Of a stretch of 35,600 nucleotides of DNA, positions 15,664-22,351 are shown one piece after another. Source of the stretch: an uncultured Prevotella sp. (lineage in GTDB: Bacteria; Bacteroidota; Bacteroidia; Bacteroidales; Bacteroidaceae); NCBI GenBank assembly GCA_905236815.1, contig CAJOPE010000148.1, positions 1 through 35,600 of the forward strand. The letters run 5' to 3'. The notes beneath the pieces were generated by a model, which saw nothing but the letters and a program-made list of their open reading frames with translations, was not told the origin of the DNA and made no database searches. Position 1 is the first letter of the stretch. Each line of letters opens with the position of its first letter. A program made the position numbers and the translations under genes.

Positions 15664-15742
15664 AGCAATTTTCAATGCCTTTGATAGAGGATGCATTTGT
15701 GACCAGCAATTCTCAATGCCTTTAATAGCGGCATTTGTGAGC
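15664..15742. repeat. Tandem duplication of about 40 bp after the epimerase gene
   Basis: AGCAATTTTCAATGCCTTTG begins a 41-bp unit (15664-15704), followed by a 38-bp copy (15705-15742) with a 3-bp deletion and a few changes. A third start AGCAATTATA lies at 15743. It has no coding role that I can see. Confidence 0.7.
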
Positions 15743-15759
15743 AGCAATTATATAGCAGC

Positions 15760-15872
15760 ATTTCTCCCCCGCTTGCGGGGGAGATCAAAGAGAGGGTATA
15801 CCACGAGCAAGGTTTATTTGGTATTTTCTTAATTAGCCATTTAGCTTAATCTTGTGGCATACCCTCTCTTTT
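15760..15872. repeat. Dispersed palindromic repeat, copy lacking the right hairpin
   Basis: A perfect left hairpin (CTCCCCCGCTTGCGGGGGAG) and both inner arms (GAGAGGGTATACCACGAGCAA and CTTGTGGCATACCCTCTC) are present. The right hairpin is absent; a different GC-rich hairpin-like tract (about 15892-15945) follows. Confidence 0.8.
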
Positions 15873-15945
15873 ATTCAAGAGTTTTTACTATCCCCCCGAC
15901 TTCCCGATGTAAACGGGGATAGCCCCCAAGCATGGAGGGAGAAGC

Positions 15946-16400
15946 CCTTTTGCAATAGTCAATTCGCTCATAGCTTTTATAGCTATTTCTTATCCAATGA
16001 ATGATATTCCTCTTCTCAAAATAAGATATCTTTTTATCTCGCTAAATTCTCAGCTAATGCTCTTTCTGATGTTGTGATAAGATTTTGAGGACATTTTATG
16101 GATTCATGACAAAGTTTTCTCAAGTTCAAAAAAGTAATTTTTAAGTTCTGAAAAGGCAATTTTGAGCTATTCTGCTAAAAAAATATGCAGAAAATGAAGA
16201 TAGTTCAAAATTTACAAAAATCTTCACAAATTTGAAATAATTTCAAACTATTCTTTGGTGTTATTATGTAAAAAACTAATATATTTTGCGTTAGTTTTCT
16301 TATTATAAGTTAAAATTATGGTAGCTAGAACACTAAAAACCCCGTTAATTCTATAAATATCTTAAATATTTCGTTTTCTTGCAAAATTATAGCACGAAAC
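15946..16400. other. AT-rich intergenic stretch without recognisable gene
   Basis: Roughly 450 bp have no ORF with coding character. The stretch includes short T- and A-rich tracts and one 12-codon ORF at 16318 (MVARTLKTPLIL) without support. It is upstream of the promoter at 16402-16433. Confidence 0.6.
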
Positions 16401-16401
16401 A

Positions 16402-16433
16402 TTTGGTGGTGTCAAAATATTGTATTACATTTG
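16402..16433 (+). promoter_or_regulatory. Promoter of a candidate small RNA
   Basis: TTTG at 16402-16405 and TACATTTG at 16426-16433 have ideal 20-bp spacing. The next gene has its own equally good promoter 160 bp further on. Confidence 0.75.
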
Positions 16434-16438
16434 CAACA

Positions 16439-16585
16439 GTCTAATGAGATTAATTAGATTTCCCAATTATTGGGAATTCATTTGTGTATGTTTATGTTTA
16501 ATGCGTTAACGTTATTTCGGTCCGAGAGGATAGATATAATTTTCTAAAAAAATGGGCGGAGCGGATTGCTTAGTCCATTTTTTTA
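16439..16585 (+). ncRNA. Candidate structured small RNA
   Basis: Between a strong promoter (16402-16433) and a hairpin with T-run (16546-16585) lie about 145 nt without an ORF but with further stems: TCTAAT/ATTAGA (16440-16458), TTCCCAAT/ATTGGGAA (around 16459-16477), and the palindrome CGTTAACG near 16504-16511. The layout is that of an independent small RNA. It matches no family I can name. Confidence 0.5.
16546..16585 (+). terminator. Intrinsic terminator overlapping the MATE promoter
   Basis: AAAAAATGGGC pairs with GTCCATTTTTT and ends in seven T. The loop contains TTG (16566-16568), which is the -33 element of the next promoter, so termination of one unit and initiation of the next share bases. 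Confidence 0.7.
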
Positions 16586-16596
16586 TTTTACCTTTG
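16566..16596 (+). promoter_or_regulatory. Promoter of the MATE exporter gene
   Basis: TTG at 16566-16568 and TACCTTTG at 16589-16596 have 20-bp spacing. The predicted start point is within a few bases of the ATG at 16605, so the mRNA is leaderless or nearly so. Confidence 0.75.
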
Positions 16597-16604
16597 CACT
16601 TGAT

Positions 16605-17951
16605 ATGAAGAATCAAGAAGATAATTATAAATTTCTTACTCAAGGACCTATTCATAAGGTGGTTTTGACAATGGCTGTGCCTACCATTATTAGTATGCTC
16701 GTCACTAGTCTGTATAATATTGTTGATACCTATTTCGTAGGTCAGCTCAATACGCAATCCACGGCTGCAGTAGGTATCGTCTTCTCGGTGATGTTCTTCA
16801 TCAACGCCTTTGGTTTCTTCTTCGGACATGGCTCGGGCAATTTCATTGCTACTGAGCTGGGAGCGAAGCGCCATAAGTCGGCAGAGAAAATGGCTTCTAC
16901 GGGCTTCTTCTTTTCCTTCTTCTTCGGCAGTCTCCTGATGGTGGGCGGGTTGCTTCTCATCAAGCCTCTCTCGCTCTGGTTGGGCTCTACGCCAACCATT
17001 CTGCCTTATACCGAGAAATATCTGGGAGTAATCCTATTGGGAGCGCCTTTTATGACCTCCTCGCTCACCCTCAACAATCAGATGCGATTGCAGGGAAATG
17101 CCCGGTTTGCCATGTATGGCATTGTAACAGGAGCGATTCTCAACTGCGTTTTCGACCCGATTTTCATCTTCCTTTTTGATATGGGGATAATGGGAGCCGC
17201 CATTGCTACCGTTTTGGGACAGATTATCTCTTTCCTCATTCTGCTAACCCTTGTGCGGAGACCCGAGAATATCAGCATCCATTGGAAGAATTTCTCTCCT
17301 TCCTGGGCAGCCTTCAAGGAGATATTCTATGGTGGAAGTCCATCGCTTTCCCGTCAGGGCTTGGGATGTCTTGCCACTATCACCTTGAATCTCTCGGCTG
17401 GAGTCTATGGCGATGCCGCCATTGCGGCGATGTCTATCGTGAATCGCATCACTATGTTCGTGATGTCGGCCGTAGTGGGGTTAGGACAAGGATTTCAGCC
17501 ATTATGCGGCTTCTGTCTGGGAGCCAAGCTCTATGGTCGAATGAAGCAGGCCTATTGGTTTACCATCAAGGTGGGCACCGTTTTCCTTATAATATGTGGA
17601 GCTGCAGGTATCGTTTTCAGCGATGGGGTGATTGCCCTCTTCCGAGATGATCCTGAAGTTGTTAAAATAGGAAGTGTCGCCCTGATATGGCAGTTGGCTA
17701 CCTATCCGATCAATGCCTTCAGCATGACCAGCAATATGATGATGCAGGTATGCCGGAAACCTTGGCGCGCCAATATCCTTGCGGCATCGCGAAGAGGCTT
17801 GTTCTTCGTACCGCTCATTTTCATCCTGCCTTATTTCTTCGGCATTACGGGTGTGGAGATGTGCCAGAGTGTGAGCGATATCCTCGCACTTCTGCTCACC
17901 ATTCCAATTATGATTTACAGTTTCAGAGAATTCAATTCAGAAACCAAATAG
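16605..17951 (+). CDS. MATE-family multidrug/cation exporter
   Basis: This 448-residue inner-membrane antiporter has twelve hydrophobic segments in two halves. Family features are LTMAVPTIISMLVTSLYNIV and DTYFVGQL in the first membrane hairpin, the loop NNQMRLQGNARFAMYGIV, and GLGQGFQPLCGFCLGAK in the second half. Start at 16605 (MKNQEDNYKFLTQGPIHKVV) is chosen because the promoter box lies at 16589-16596, inside an alternative 5' extension from 16566. Substrate cannot be read from sequence. The metal-domain/AraC gene follows on the same strand after 82 bp, suggesting linked expression. Confidence 0.94.
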   Translation: MKNQEDNYKFLTQGPIHKVVLTMAVPTIISMLVTSLYNIVDTYFVGQLNTQSTAAVGIVFSVMFFINAFGFFFGHGSGNFIATELGAKRHKSAEKMASTGFFFSFFFGSLLMVGGLLLIKPLSLWLGSTPTILPYTEKYLGVILLGAPFMTSSLTLNNQMRLQGNARFAMYGIVTGAILNCVFDPIFIFLFDMGIMGAAIATVLGQIISFLILLTLVRRPENISIHWKNFSPSWAAFKEIFYGGSPSLSRQGLGCLATITLNLSAGVYGDAAIAAMSIVNRITMFVMSAVVGLGQGFQPLCGFCLGAKLYGRMKQAYWFTIKVGTVFLIICGAAGIVFSDGVIALFRDDPEVVKIGSVALIWQLATYPINAFSMTSNMMMQVCRKPWRANILAASRRGLFFVPLIFILPYFFGITGVEMCQSVSDILALLLTIPIMIYSFREFNSETK

Positions 17952-18007
17952 ATTCACAATTCAGAAACCAAATAGATTCACAATTCAGAAACCAAATAGA
18001 TTCGCAA
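17936..18007. repeat. Three 24-bp tandem repeats across the MATE stop codon
   Basis: A 24-bp unit beginning TTCAGAAACCAAATAGATTC occurs at 17936, 17960 and 17984 with one change in the last copy. Unit 1 holds the last codons and the TAG stop; since 24 is a multiple of three, the following units repeat the stop in frame. This duplication of a gene end looks like replication slippage. Confidence 0.88.
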
Positions 18008-18033
18008 ATTACTATAAAACTAAGAATAGGGAA

Positions 18034-18597
18034 ATGACAACCTTATATATTAAAAATATGGTGTGCGACCGCTGTAAGATGGCGGTTGAGAAGACCTTGA
18101 AGGAACAGGGGCTTCATCCGATGAGCATTGAATTGGGCGAGGTGACCATAGAAGACGATCTCCGGCCCGTCAAGCGCGAGGAACTGAAAGACGAACTAGC
18201 CCTCATTGGCTTCGAGCTCCTCGATGATAAGAGAGAGCAGATGATTTCCGAAATCAAGTCGGCTATCATCCGATTGGTGCATTATCGTGCCGATAACTCC
18301 ACCCTAAATCTCAGCGGCTATCTCGGCAAGGAACTTCAGCAGGAATATTCTGCATTGAGTAAGCTCTTCAGCGAGGTGGAAGGCAAGACTATAGAGCGCT
18401 TCTACATCGAGCAGCGCATTGAGAAAGTAAAGGAATTGATAAAATACGATGAATTGAGCCTTACACAGATCGCCTTGCAGATGAATTACTCAAGCGTGGC
18501 CTATCTGAGCAGTCAGTTCAAGAGTGTTACGGGAATGACGCCAACCGAATTCAAGGCAATGAAGCAGAATACCCGAAAGGCTCTGGATAAAATTTAA
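18034..18597 (+). CDS. HMA-like metal-binding domain fused to AraC-type regulator
   Basis: This 187-residue protein opens with a heavy-metal-associated-like domain (about 1-65) carrying MVCDRC with Cys11 and Cys14, the CxxC metal site, and ends with an AraC/XylS helix-turn-helix (about 100-180; IEKVKELIKYDELSLTQIAL and SSQFKSVTGMTPTEFKAMK). A helical linker of about 40 residues joins them. This suggests a one-component sensor of a soft metal ion or a thiol-reactive signal that activates nearby genes. The upstream MATE exporter is an obvious candidate target. No signal peptide, so it is cytosolic. The domain fusion has counterparts in Bacteroidetes, as far as I know; metal and target are inferred. 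Confidence 0.88.
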   Translation: MTTLYIKNMVCDRCKMAVEKTLKEQGLHPMSIELGEVTIEDDLRPVKREELKDELALIGFELLDDKREQMISEIKSAIIRLVHYRADNSTLNLSGYLGKELQQEYSALSKLFSEVEGKTIERFYIEQRIEKVKELIKYDELSLTQIALQMNYSSVAYLSSQFKSVTGMTPTEFKAMKQNTRKALDKI

Positions 18598-18608
18598 TAA
18601 TACAATAA

Positions 18609-18655
18609 CACCGCTATTATTCTCGTCGTTGAAATCAGTGAGAATAATAGCGGTG
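18609..18655. terminator. 16-bp perfect hairpin between converging genes
   Basis: CACCGCTATTATTCTC (18609-18624) pairs without mismatch with GAGAATAATAGCGGTG (18640-18655) around a 15-nt loop. It lies between the AraC-like gene and the converging gene ending at 18720. No T-run on either side, so it may act as an mRNA 3' end barrier rather than a classical terminator. Confidence 0.6.
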
Positions 18656-18719
18656 AGCATATTATGCAAGCCGAGAATAGTTTCGGCAGATACAATCTAG
18701 ATTAACATCTAGGTGAAAA

Positions 18720-19460
18720 TCAAGGATTTGGAACAGGATAGTCGTATTTATGGCTATACTCGAAAGTATTCGGCGTGTTATACCATACCCCCTCAACTCT
18801 CACACCTAATGTGAATTTATCGTTGAAATGATAGTTCACGCCAGCTCCCAGCACATTGGCGCCCGCAGCCCCCATACCATAGCCCATTGTGGGACTATCC
18901 ATGTAATAGGCAGGAGAATAATAGCCGCCTCCCCATCTGTAACCATAAGGAGAATCCCAATAATTATAGCGGTTCCAATAGCTGTTATAATTATTAGAAA
19001 GACTCAGCTGACCATACACATAAGCCTCCCAATGCTCATCGATTTGATAATCGAGAATGCCATAAACACCAGCATCCCGATAGCTATCGCCTCCATAATT
19101 CATATTATTGAGATAGCCACCAATGTTGAGCCATAACTTGCCATCCTTGGTGAGAGGAGCCAGATAAGACACATTGATATTCTGCGTGAATCCACCCTTG
19201 TGAGGAGCATACTTGCCGAAAGTGGCAAAAGCCGATGCCCCAAGCGAAACATTCAAGCCCTCGTGCAAGCCAAAAGGAGCATAATCGGATCCTGGCAACA
19301 CATTCCTTTTCGCAGAAAGATTATCCTCAGAAGCAGTCTGAACGGTATCCGCCACCATCTGCTTCCAGATTTTCTTCTGAGTTTCTATATCATATCGTTG
19401 TGCCAGAGCAGGGCGAATCACACCTGCCAATAGCATCAAAATAATTATCGTCTGTTTCAT
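18720..19460 (-). CDS. Envelope protein of unknown function, possible outer-membrane barrel
   Basis: The ATG at 19460 gives a signal peptide MKQTIIILMLLAGVIRPALA. A promoter box (19473-19466) lies just upstream, ruling out the in-frame ATG at 19502. The 246-residue protein has alternating polar/aromatic strands (LNVSLGASAFATFG, LWLNIGGYLNNMNY, YVYGQLSLSNNY, TLGVRVEGVWYN), typical of a small beta-barrel. A Tyr/Gly/Trp-rich loop (residues about 165-205; YYSPAYYMDSPTMGYG) is notable. No family recognised. It diverges from 19566. Confidence 0.8.
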   Translation of the reverse strand: MKQTIIILMLLAGVIRPALAQRYDIETQKKIWKQMVADTVQTASEDNLSAKRNVLPGSDYAPFGLHEGLNVSLGASAFATFGKYAPHKGGFTQNINVSYLAPLTKDGKLWLNIGGYLNNMNYGGDSYRDAGVYGILDYQIDEHWEAYVYGQLSLSNNYNSYWNRYNYWDSPYGYRWGGGYYSPAYYMDSPTMGYGMGAAGANVLGAGVNYHFNDKFTLGVRVEGVWYNTPNTFEYSHKYDYPVPNP

Positions 19461-19465
19461 AGTGG

Positions 19466-19473
19466 CAAAAATA
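19466..19473 (-). promoter_or_regulatory. -7 box of the 18720-19460 gene
   Basis: On the minus strand TATTTTTG lies 5 nt upstream of the start codon, again a very short leader. No -33 match is obvious. Confidence 0.45.
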
Positions 19474-19527
19474 TAATAAATCTGTGTTAATCTCTGTAAC
19501 AACTGAAATCTTTTACATTCTTTTTAT

Positions 19528-19535
19528 TACTTTTG
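19528..19535 (+). promoter_or_regulatory. -7 box of the 19566 gene
   Basis: TACTTTTG lies 30 nt before the ATG at 19566; the -33 element is unclear. Confidence 0.5.
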
Positions 19536-19565
19536 TGGTGATTTTAATCAAATTTTGAATTAAAA

Positions 19566-20141
19566 ATGAAAAAGATCAGTTTATTAATCATGGCAGTGCT
19601 CTGCTTAGGTGTGCTTCCAATGTCGGCTCAGCACACTCGCCATAATGGAGAAGAGCCATCATTGAAGGAAAAGGCCCAGACAGCGTGGCAAAACGCTAGG
19701 GATAAGGTAAACAAGACCACTTCGAAGATAAAGGACAAACTAGGTATTGATGATCAGGCACATATTGAGAAACGTGTGAAATATATGCCTATCTATACCG
19801 AAGATGAGTATAAATCACACGATTCAGAAACCCTTAAGCAGCCTTGCAGAGAGAAATTGCTACAGCTCTATCCTCACATGGCTATCAAATCTACGGTGAT
19901 TCCTATGGAGGAGTGGGAGAGTACGCCACTCGAGGAAAACGGTAGTGTGAAGGGATATGTGCAGACTTTGAGAGTGTATGTGCTCGCAAAGGATGGTACC
20001 GATGGCTATGTGAATGCCGAGTTCACTTATCAGCGCTTCAAATATATTGGTGGCGTTTATAATCCTGTTCAGGATAAGTGGCCAGAGTGCACTCGCGTGG
20101 ATATCATTCCAAAGGCAGATTTCAAACTTATTAAGCGATAA
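19566..20141 (+). CDS. Secreted protein of unknown function
   Basis: This 191-residue protein has a signal peptide (MKKISLLIMAVLCLGVLPMSA). A charged, helical N-terminal stretch (about 25-60; KEKAQTAWQNARDKVNKTTS) is followed by a compact domain with aromatic strands (LRVYVLAKDGTDGYVNAEFT, YQRFKYIGGVYNPVQDKW). One cysteine pair is possible (Cys94 and Cys177). I recognise no domain. It shares a transcript with the TPR gene, whose ATG is 3 nt after its stop codon, so the two proteins probably act in one process or are coordinated. Confidence 0.83.
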   Translation: MKKISLLIMAVLCLGVLPMSAQHTRHNGEEPSLKEKAQTAWQNARDKVNKTTSKIKDKLGIDDQAHIEKRVKYMPIYTEDEYKSHDSETLKQPCREKLLQLYPHMAIKSTVIPMEEWESTPLEENGSVKGYVQTLRVYVLAKDGTDGYVNAEFTYQRFKYIGGVYNPVQDKWPECTRVDIIPKADFKLIKR

Positions 20142-20144
20142 TAA

Positions 20145-21089
20145 ATGGGATTCTTTAAGAAATTATTTGGTGGTAAGGAGGAAACTCCTGAGGAAGAACA
20201 TAAGGAGAAAGTTGAGAAGGATTTCGATGTCCTTAAATATGATGGCGTCACAGCTTTAAAAACTCGCAATACAGAGTATGCTATCCAATGCTTCAAGGCT
20301 GCTCTTCAGCGCAAGGACGACCTGGAGACAAGGGATTATCTCTCTCAGGCATATATCCAGAACAATGAGTTGCTTCCTGCCTATGATGAGTTGCAGAAAC
20401 TTGCCGATGCTCAGCCTGATAACAAGCAGATCTTCGTGAGAATGGCTCATGTGGCCTTTCTGATGGAGGACTATAATGCCATGAGTGTGGCTTGCGAGAA
20501 GGCCAAGCTCATCGACAAGGATGATGCTCAAGTCAACTATTTCTATGCCAAGGCTTGTCTTGGACAGAACGATCTCATCAATGCTATCGCTATGCTCACC
20601 AAGGCAATTACCGTAGCCGACCAGCATAAGGAGGAGGAAAGCGAGGAGGCTCAGAAGAATGCCGCCTTCCTTCCTGCAATGTATCTGCTGAGAGGTGAGA
20701 CCCTGCTGAAGATGGGGGATGTGAAGAGTGCGGATGAGGATGCTACCTTGTTGCTTGATATGACGGATTCCGAACTTACCGATGCCGAGGATATTTATCT
20801 GCTAAAGGCAAGGGTGGAGCATGCCAAGCAGCAGTTGGATGAAGCTATCACCTATTATAATAAGGTGATCGAGGCAAATCCATTCTCGATTGATGCATTC
20901 CGCGAGCGTGGAGCTGTTTATCTCGAGAAGGGGGATAAAATTCACGCCACCGAGGATGCCGAGCATCTGCTGGAACTGAATCCGAATGAGGCTAAGGCTG
21001 TAAATGGCGATTATAAGGCAGAGGGAACTGAGGATATCCAGCAGAAGATGGAGCAGACCTATAAGAATAACAATCCATACGGATTTTAG
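20145..21089 (+). CDS. Cytosolic TPR-repeat protein
   Basis: This 314-residue protein has no signal peptide and begins MGFFKKLFGGKEETPEEEHK, a basic/hydrophobic start that could touch the membrane, like FtsY-type or TPR adaptor N termini. Helical TPR units follow: NTEYAIQCFKAALQRKDDLE, LLPAYDELQKLADAQPDNKQ, YNAMSVACEKAKLIDKDD, LINAIAMLTKAI, LDEAITYYNKVIEANPFS and EDAEHLLELNPNEAKA. At least five units are visible. TPR solenoids mediate protein contacts. Three nt separate it from 19566-20141, so translation may be coupled. Function is not known. Confidence 0.88.
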   Translation: MGFFKKLFGGKEETPEEEHKEKVEKDFDVLKYDGVTALKTRNTEYAIQCFKAALQRKDDLETRDYLSQAYIQNNELLPAYDELQKLADAQPDNKQIFVRMAHVAFLMEDYNAMSVACEKAKLIDKDDAQVNYFYAKACLGQNDLINAIAMLTKAITVADQHKEEESEEAQKNAAFLPAMYLLRGETLLKMGDVKSADEDATLLLDMTDSELTDAEDIYLLKARVEHAKQQLDEAITYYNKVIEANPFSIDAFRERGAVYLEKGDKIHATEDAEHLLELNPNEAKAVNGDYKAEGTEDIQQKMEQTYKNNNPYGF

Positions 21090-21197
21090 TTTCTGAATCC
21101 TTGAAATGAATAAATTTGCGTGATTCTTCTTACTTTTTGCTTGAAAAATCATCCGAATATGATGAATTGTTAGAAAAAAGATAAAAAAGATAGCAAA

Positions 21198-21213
21198 TTG
21201 TTTGCGCAAACAA
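21198..21213. promoter_or_regulatory. 16-bp perfect palindrome over the -33 element of the Phe/Tyr operon
   Basis: TTGTTTGCGCAAACAA is its own reverse complement and covers the -33 TTTG (21201-21204). The position is that of a repressor operator, which would add initiation control to the attenuator below. Confidence 0.5.
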
Positions 21214-21232
21214 AATAAAAGTTATATATTTG
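21201..21232 (+). promoter_or_regulatory. Promoter of the Phe/Tyr operon leader
   Basis: TTTG at 21201-21204 and TATATTTG at 21225-21232 have 20-bp spacing. The transcript should start near 21238, about 27 nt upstream of the leader peptide ATG and 220 nt upstream of pheA. Confidence 0.85.
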
Positions 21233-21264
21233 CAGTCGAAAAAATAACATAAAGGTTAAAAGAT

Positions 21265-21339
21265 ATGAATAAGTTGTATGCATCTTTCTATTATTACTTT
21301 TACTTTGCAAGCAATTGTGAAGCGGGAAGTTGCGTATAA
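21265..21339 (+). CDS. Phe/Tyr-rich leader peptide of an attenuator
   Basis: A 24-codon ORF (ATG 21265, TAA 21337-21339) contains seven consecutive Phe/Tyr codons, FYYYFYF (21286-21306), plus Tyr at codon 5. This lies directly upstream of pheA and is the textbook form of a leader peptide that senses charged tRNA-Phe and tRNA-Tyr. Low supply would stall the ribosome at these codons and leave the antiterminator segment (21316-21326), which overlaps the end of the ORF, free to pair. AAAGGTTAAAAGAT precedes the ATG. It is too short for usual gene finders. Confidence 0.85.
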   Translation: MNKLYASFYYYFYFASNCEAGSCV

Positions 21340-21391
21340 ATTTCAACTTAGGATTTTTTCAAAAATGAAAATATATCAACCCCGCTTCACA
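21316..21391 (+). promoter_or_regulatory. Antiterminator pairing of the Phe/Tyr attenuator
   Basis: TGTGAAGCGGG (21316-21326) is the exact complement of CCCGCTTCACA (21381-21391), and the pairing extends to 14 bp with one bulged T (CAATTGTGAAGCGGG against CCCGCTTCACATTG). It uses bases of the terminator's left arm, so the two structures exclude each other. A ribosome that reaches the leader stop codon covers the left strand and lets the terminator form. Confidence 0.8.
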
Positions 21392-21413
21392 TTGTGAGAC
21401 GGGGTTGCTTGTT
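21377..21413 (+). terminator. Attenuator terminator before pheA
   Basis: CAACCCCG (21377-21384) pairs with CGGGGTTG (21400-21407); inside, TCAC and GTGA extend the stem. It is followed by CTTGTTT, a short T-rich tract. It lies 53 nt before the pheA ATG. Confidence 0.8.
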
Positions 21414-21459
21414 TAAATAGATTCTTCCTCCTTGATGGGGGAGACACAACAACTAAAAT

Positions 21460-22290
21460 ATGAAGAGAATTGCAATACAAGGAGAAATCGGATCGTTCCA
21501 CGATATAGCAGCCCACGAATATTTCGAGGGTGAGCAGATTGAACTTATCTGTTGTGCTACTTTCGAGGAGGTCTTCGAGAATATCAAGCGAGATCCTACT
21601 GTGGTGGGACTTTGCGCCATCGAGAATACCATCGCTGGCTCTCTCCTTCATAATTATGACTTACTTCGTCAGAGTGGAGCAATGGTGGCTGGCGAGCATC
21701 GCCTCCATATCAAGCACGCCATCTGCTGTCTGCCTGATGATGATTGGGATTCTATCAATGAGGTGCATTCTCATCCGGTGGCTTTGATGCAGTGCCGCAA
21801 TTTCCTTGCGAATCATCCGGAACTGAAGGTGGTCGAGGGTGAGGATACTGCAGGAAGTGCTGCTTTCATCCATAAGAACGAGCTGCATGGACAGGCTGCT
21901 ATCTGTTCGGCTTATGCTGCAGGTATTTACGGTATGAAGGTTTTGCAGGATGATATCCACGACAATAAGCATAATTTCACCCGATTCCTGGTGGTTTGCG
22001 ACCCTCATAAGGCGGCTTTGCTTCGCCCAGTCGAAGAGTGCAACAAGGCGAGTCTGGTATTCAGTCTTCCTCACGAGGAGGGCAGCTTGAGCAAGATTCT
22101 CACCATTTTGAGTTTCTACGATATCAACCTCACCAAGATTCAGAGTTTGCCGATCATCGGTCATGAGTGGGAGTATCTTTTCTATGTCGATGTTACTTTC
22201 GACAACCTCACCCGCTATCGCCAGTCGATTGATGCAATCACTCCTTTGGTGAAGAATATCAAGATATTGGGTGAGTATAGGGAGAAATAA
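21460..22290 (+). CDS. pheA: Prephenate dehydratase
   Basis: This enzyme converts prephenate to phenylpyruvate in phenylalanine synthesis. The 276-residue protein is the monofunctional type: a catalytic part (about 1-180) with ENTIAGS (55-61), HSHPVALMQC near 103 and the TRF motif 174-176 (NFTRFLVV), then an ACT regulatory domain (about 195-275; SLVFSLPHEEGSLSKILTIL). The ESRP feedback motif of enteric PheA is replaced by QSLPI (residues about 227-231), as in other Bacteroidetes, so phenylalanine inhibition could differ. It is the first structural gene after the attenuator. The start is a plain ATG. Confidence 0.96.
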   Translation: MKRIAIQGEIGSFHDIAAHEYFEGEQIELICCATFEEVFENIKRDPTVVGLCAIENTIAGSLLHNYDLLRQSGAMVAGEHRLHIKHAICCLPDDDWDSINEVHSHPVALMQCRNFLANHPELKVVEGEDTAGSAAFIHKNELHGQAAICSAYAAGIYGMKVLQDDIHDNKHNFTRFLVVCDPHKAALLRPVEECNKASLVFSLPHEEGSLSKILTILSFYDINLTKIQSLPIIGHEWEYLFYVDVTFDNLTRYRQSIDAITPLVKNIKILGEYREK

Positions 22291-22351
22291 TCCTCTTTTC
22301 TTTAATTGATAATAACGAATAAAAATATAGCCGGATTCACTCCTTGGCGAG

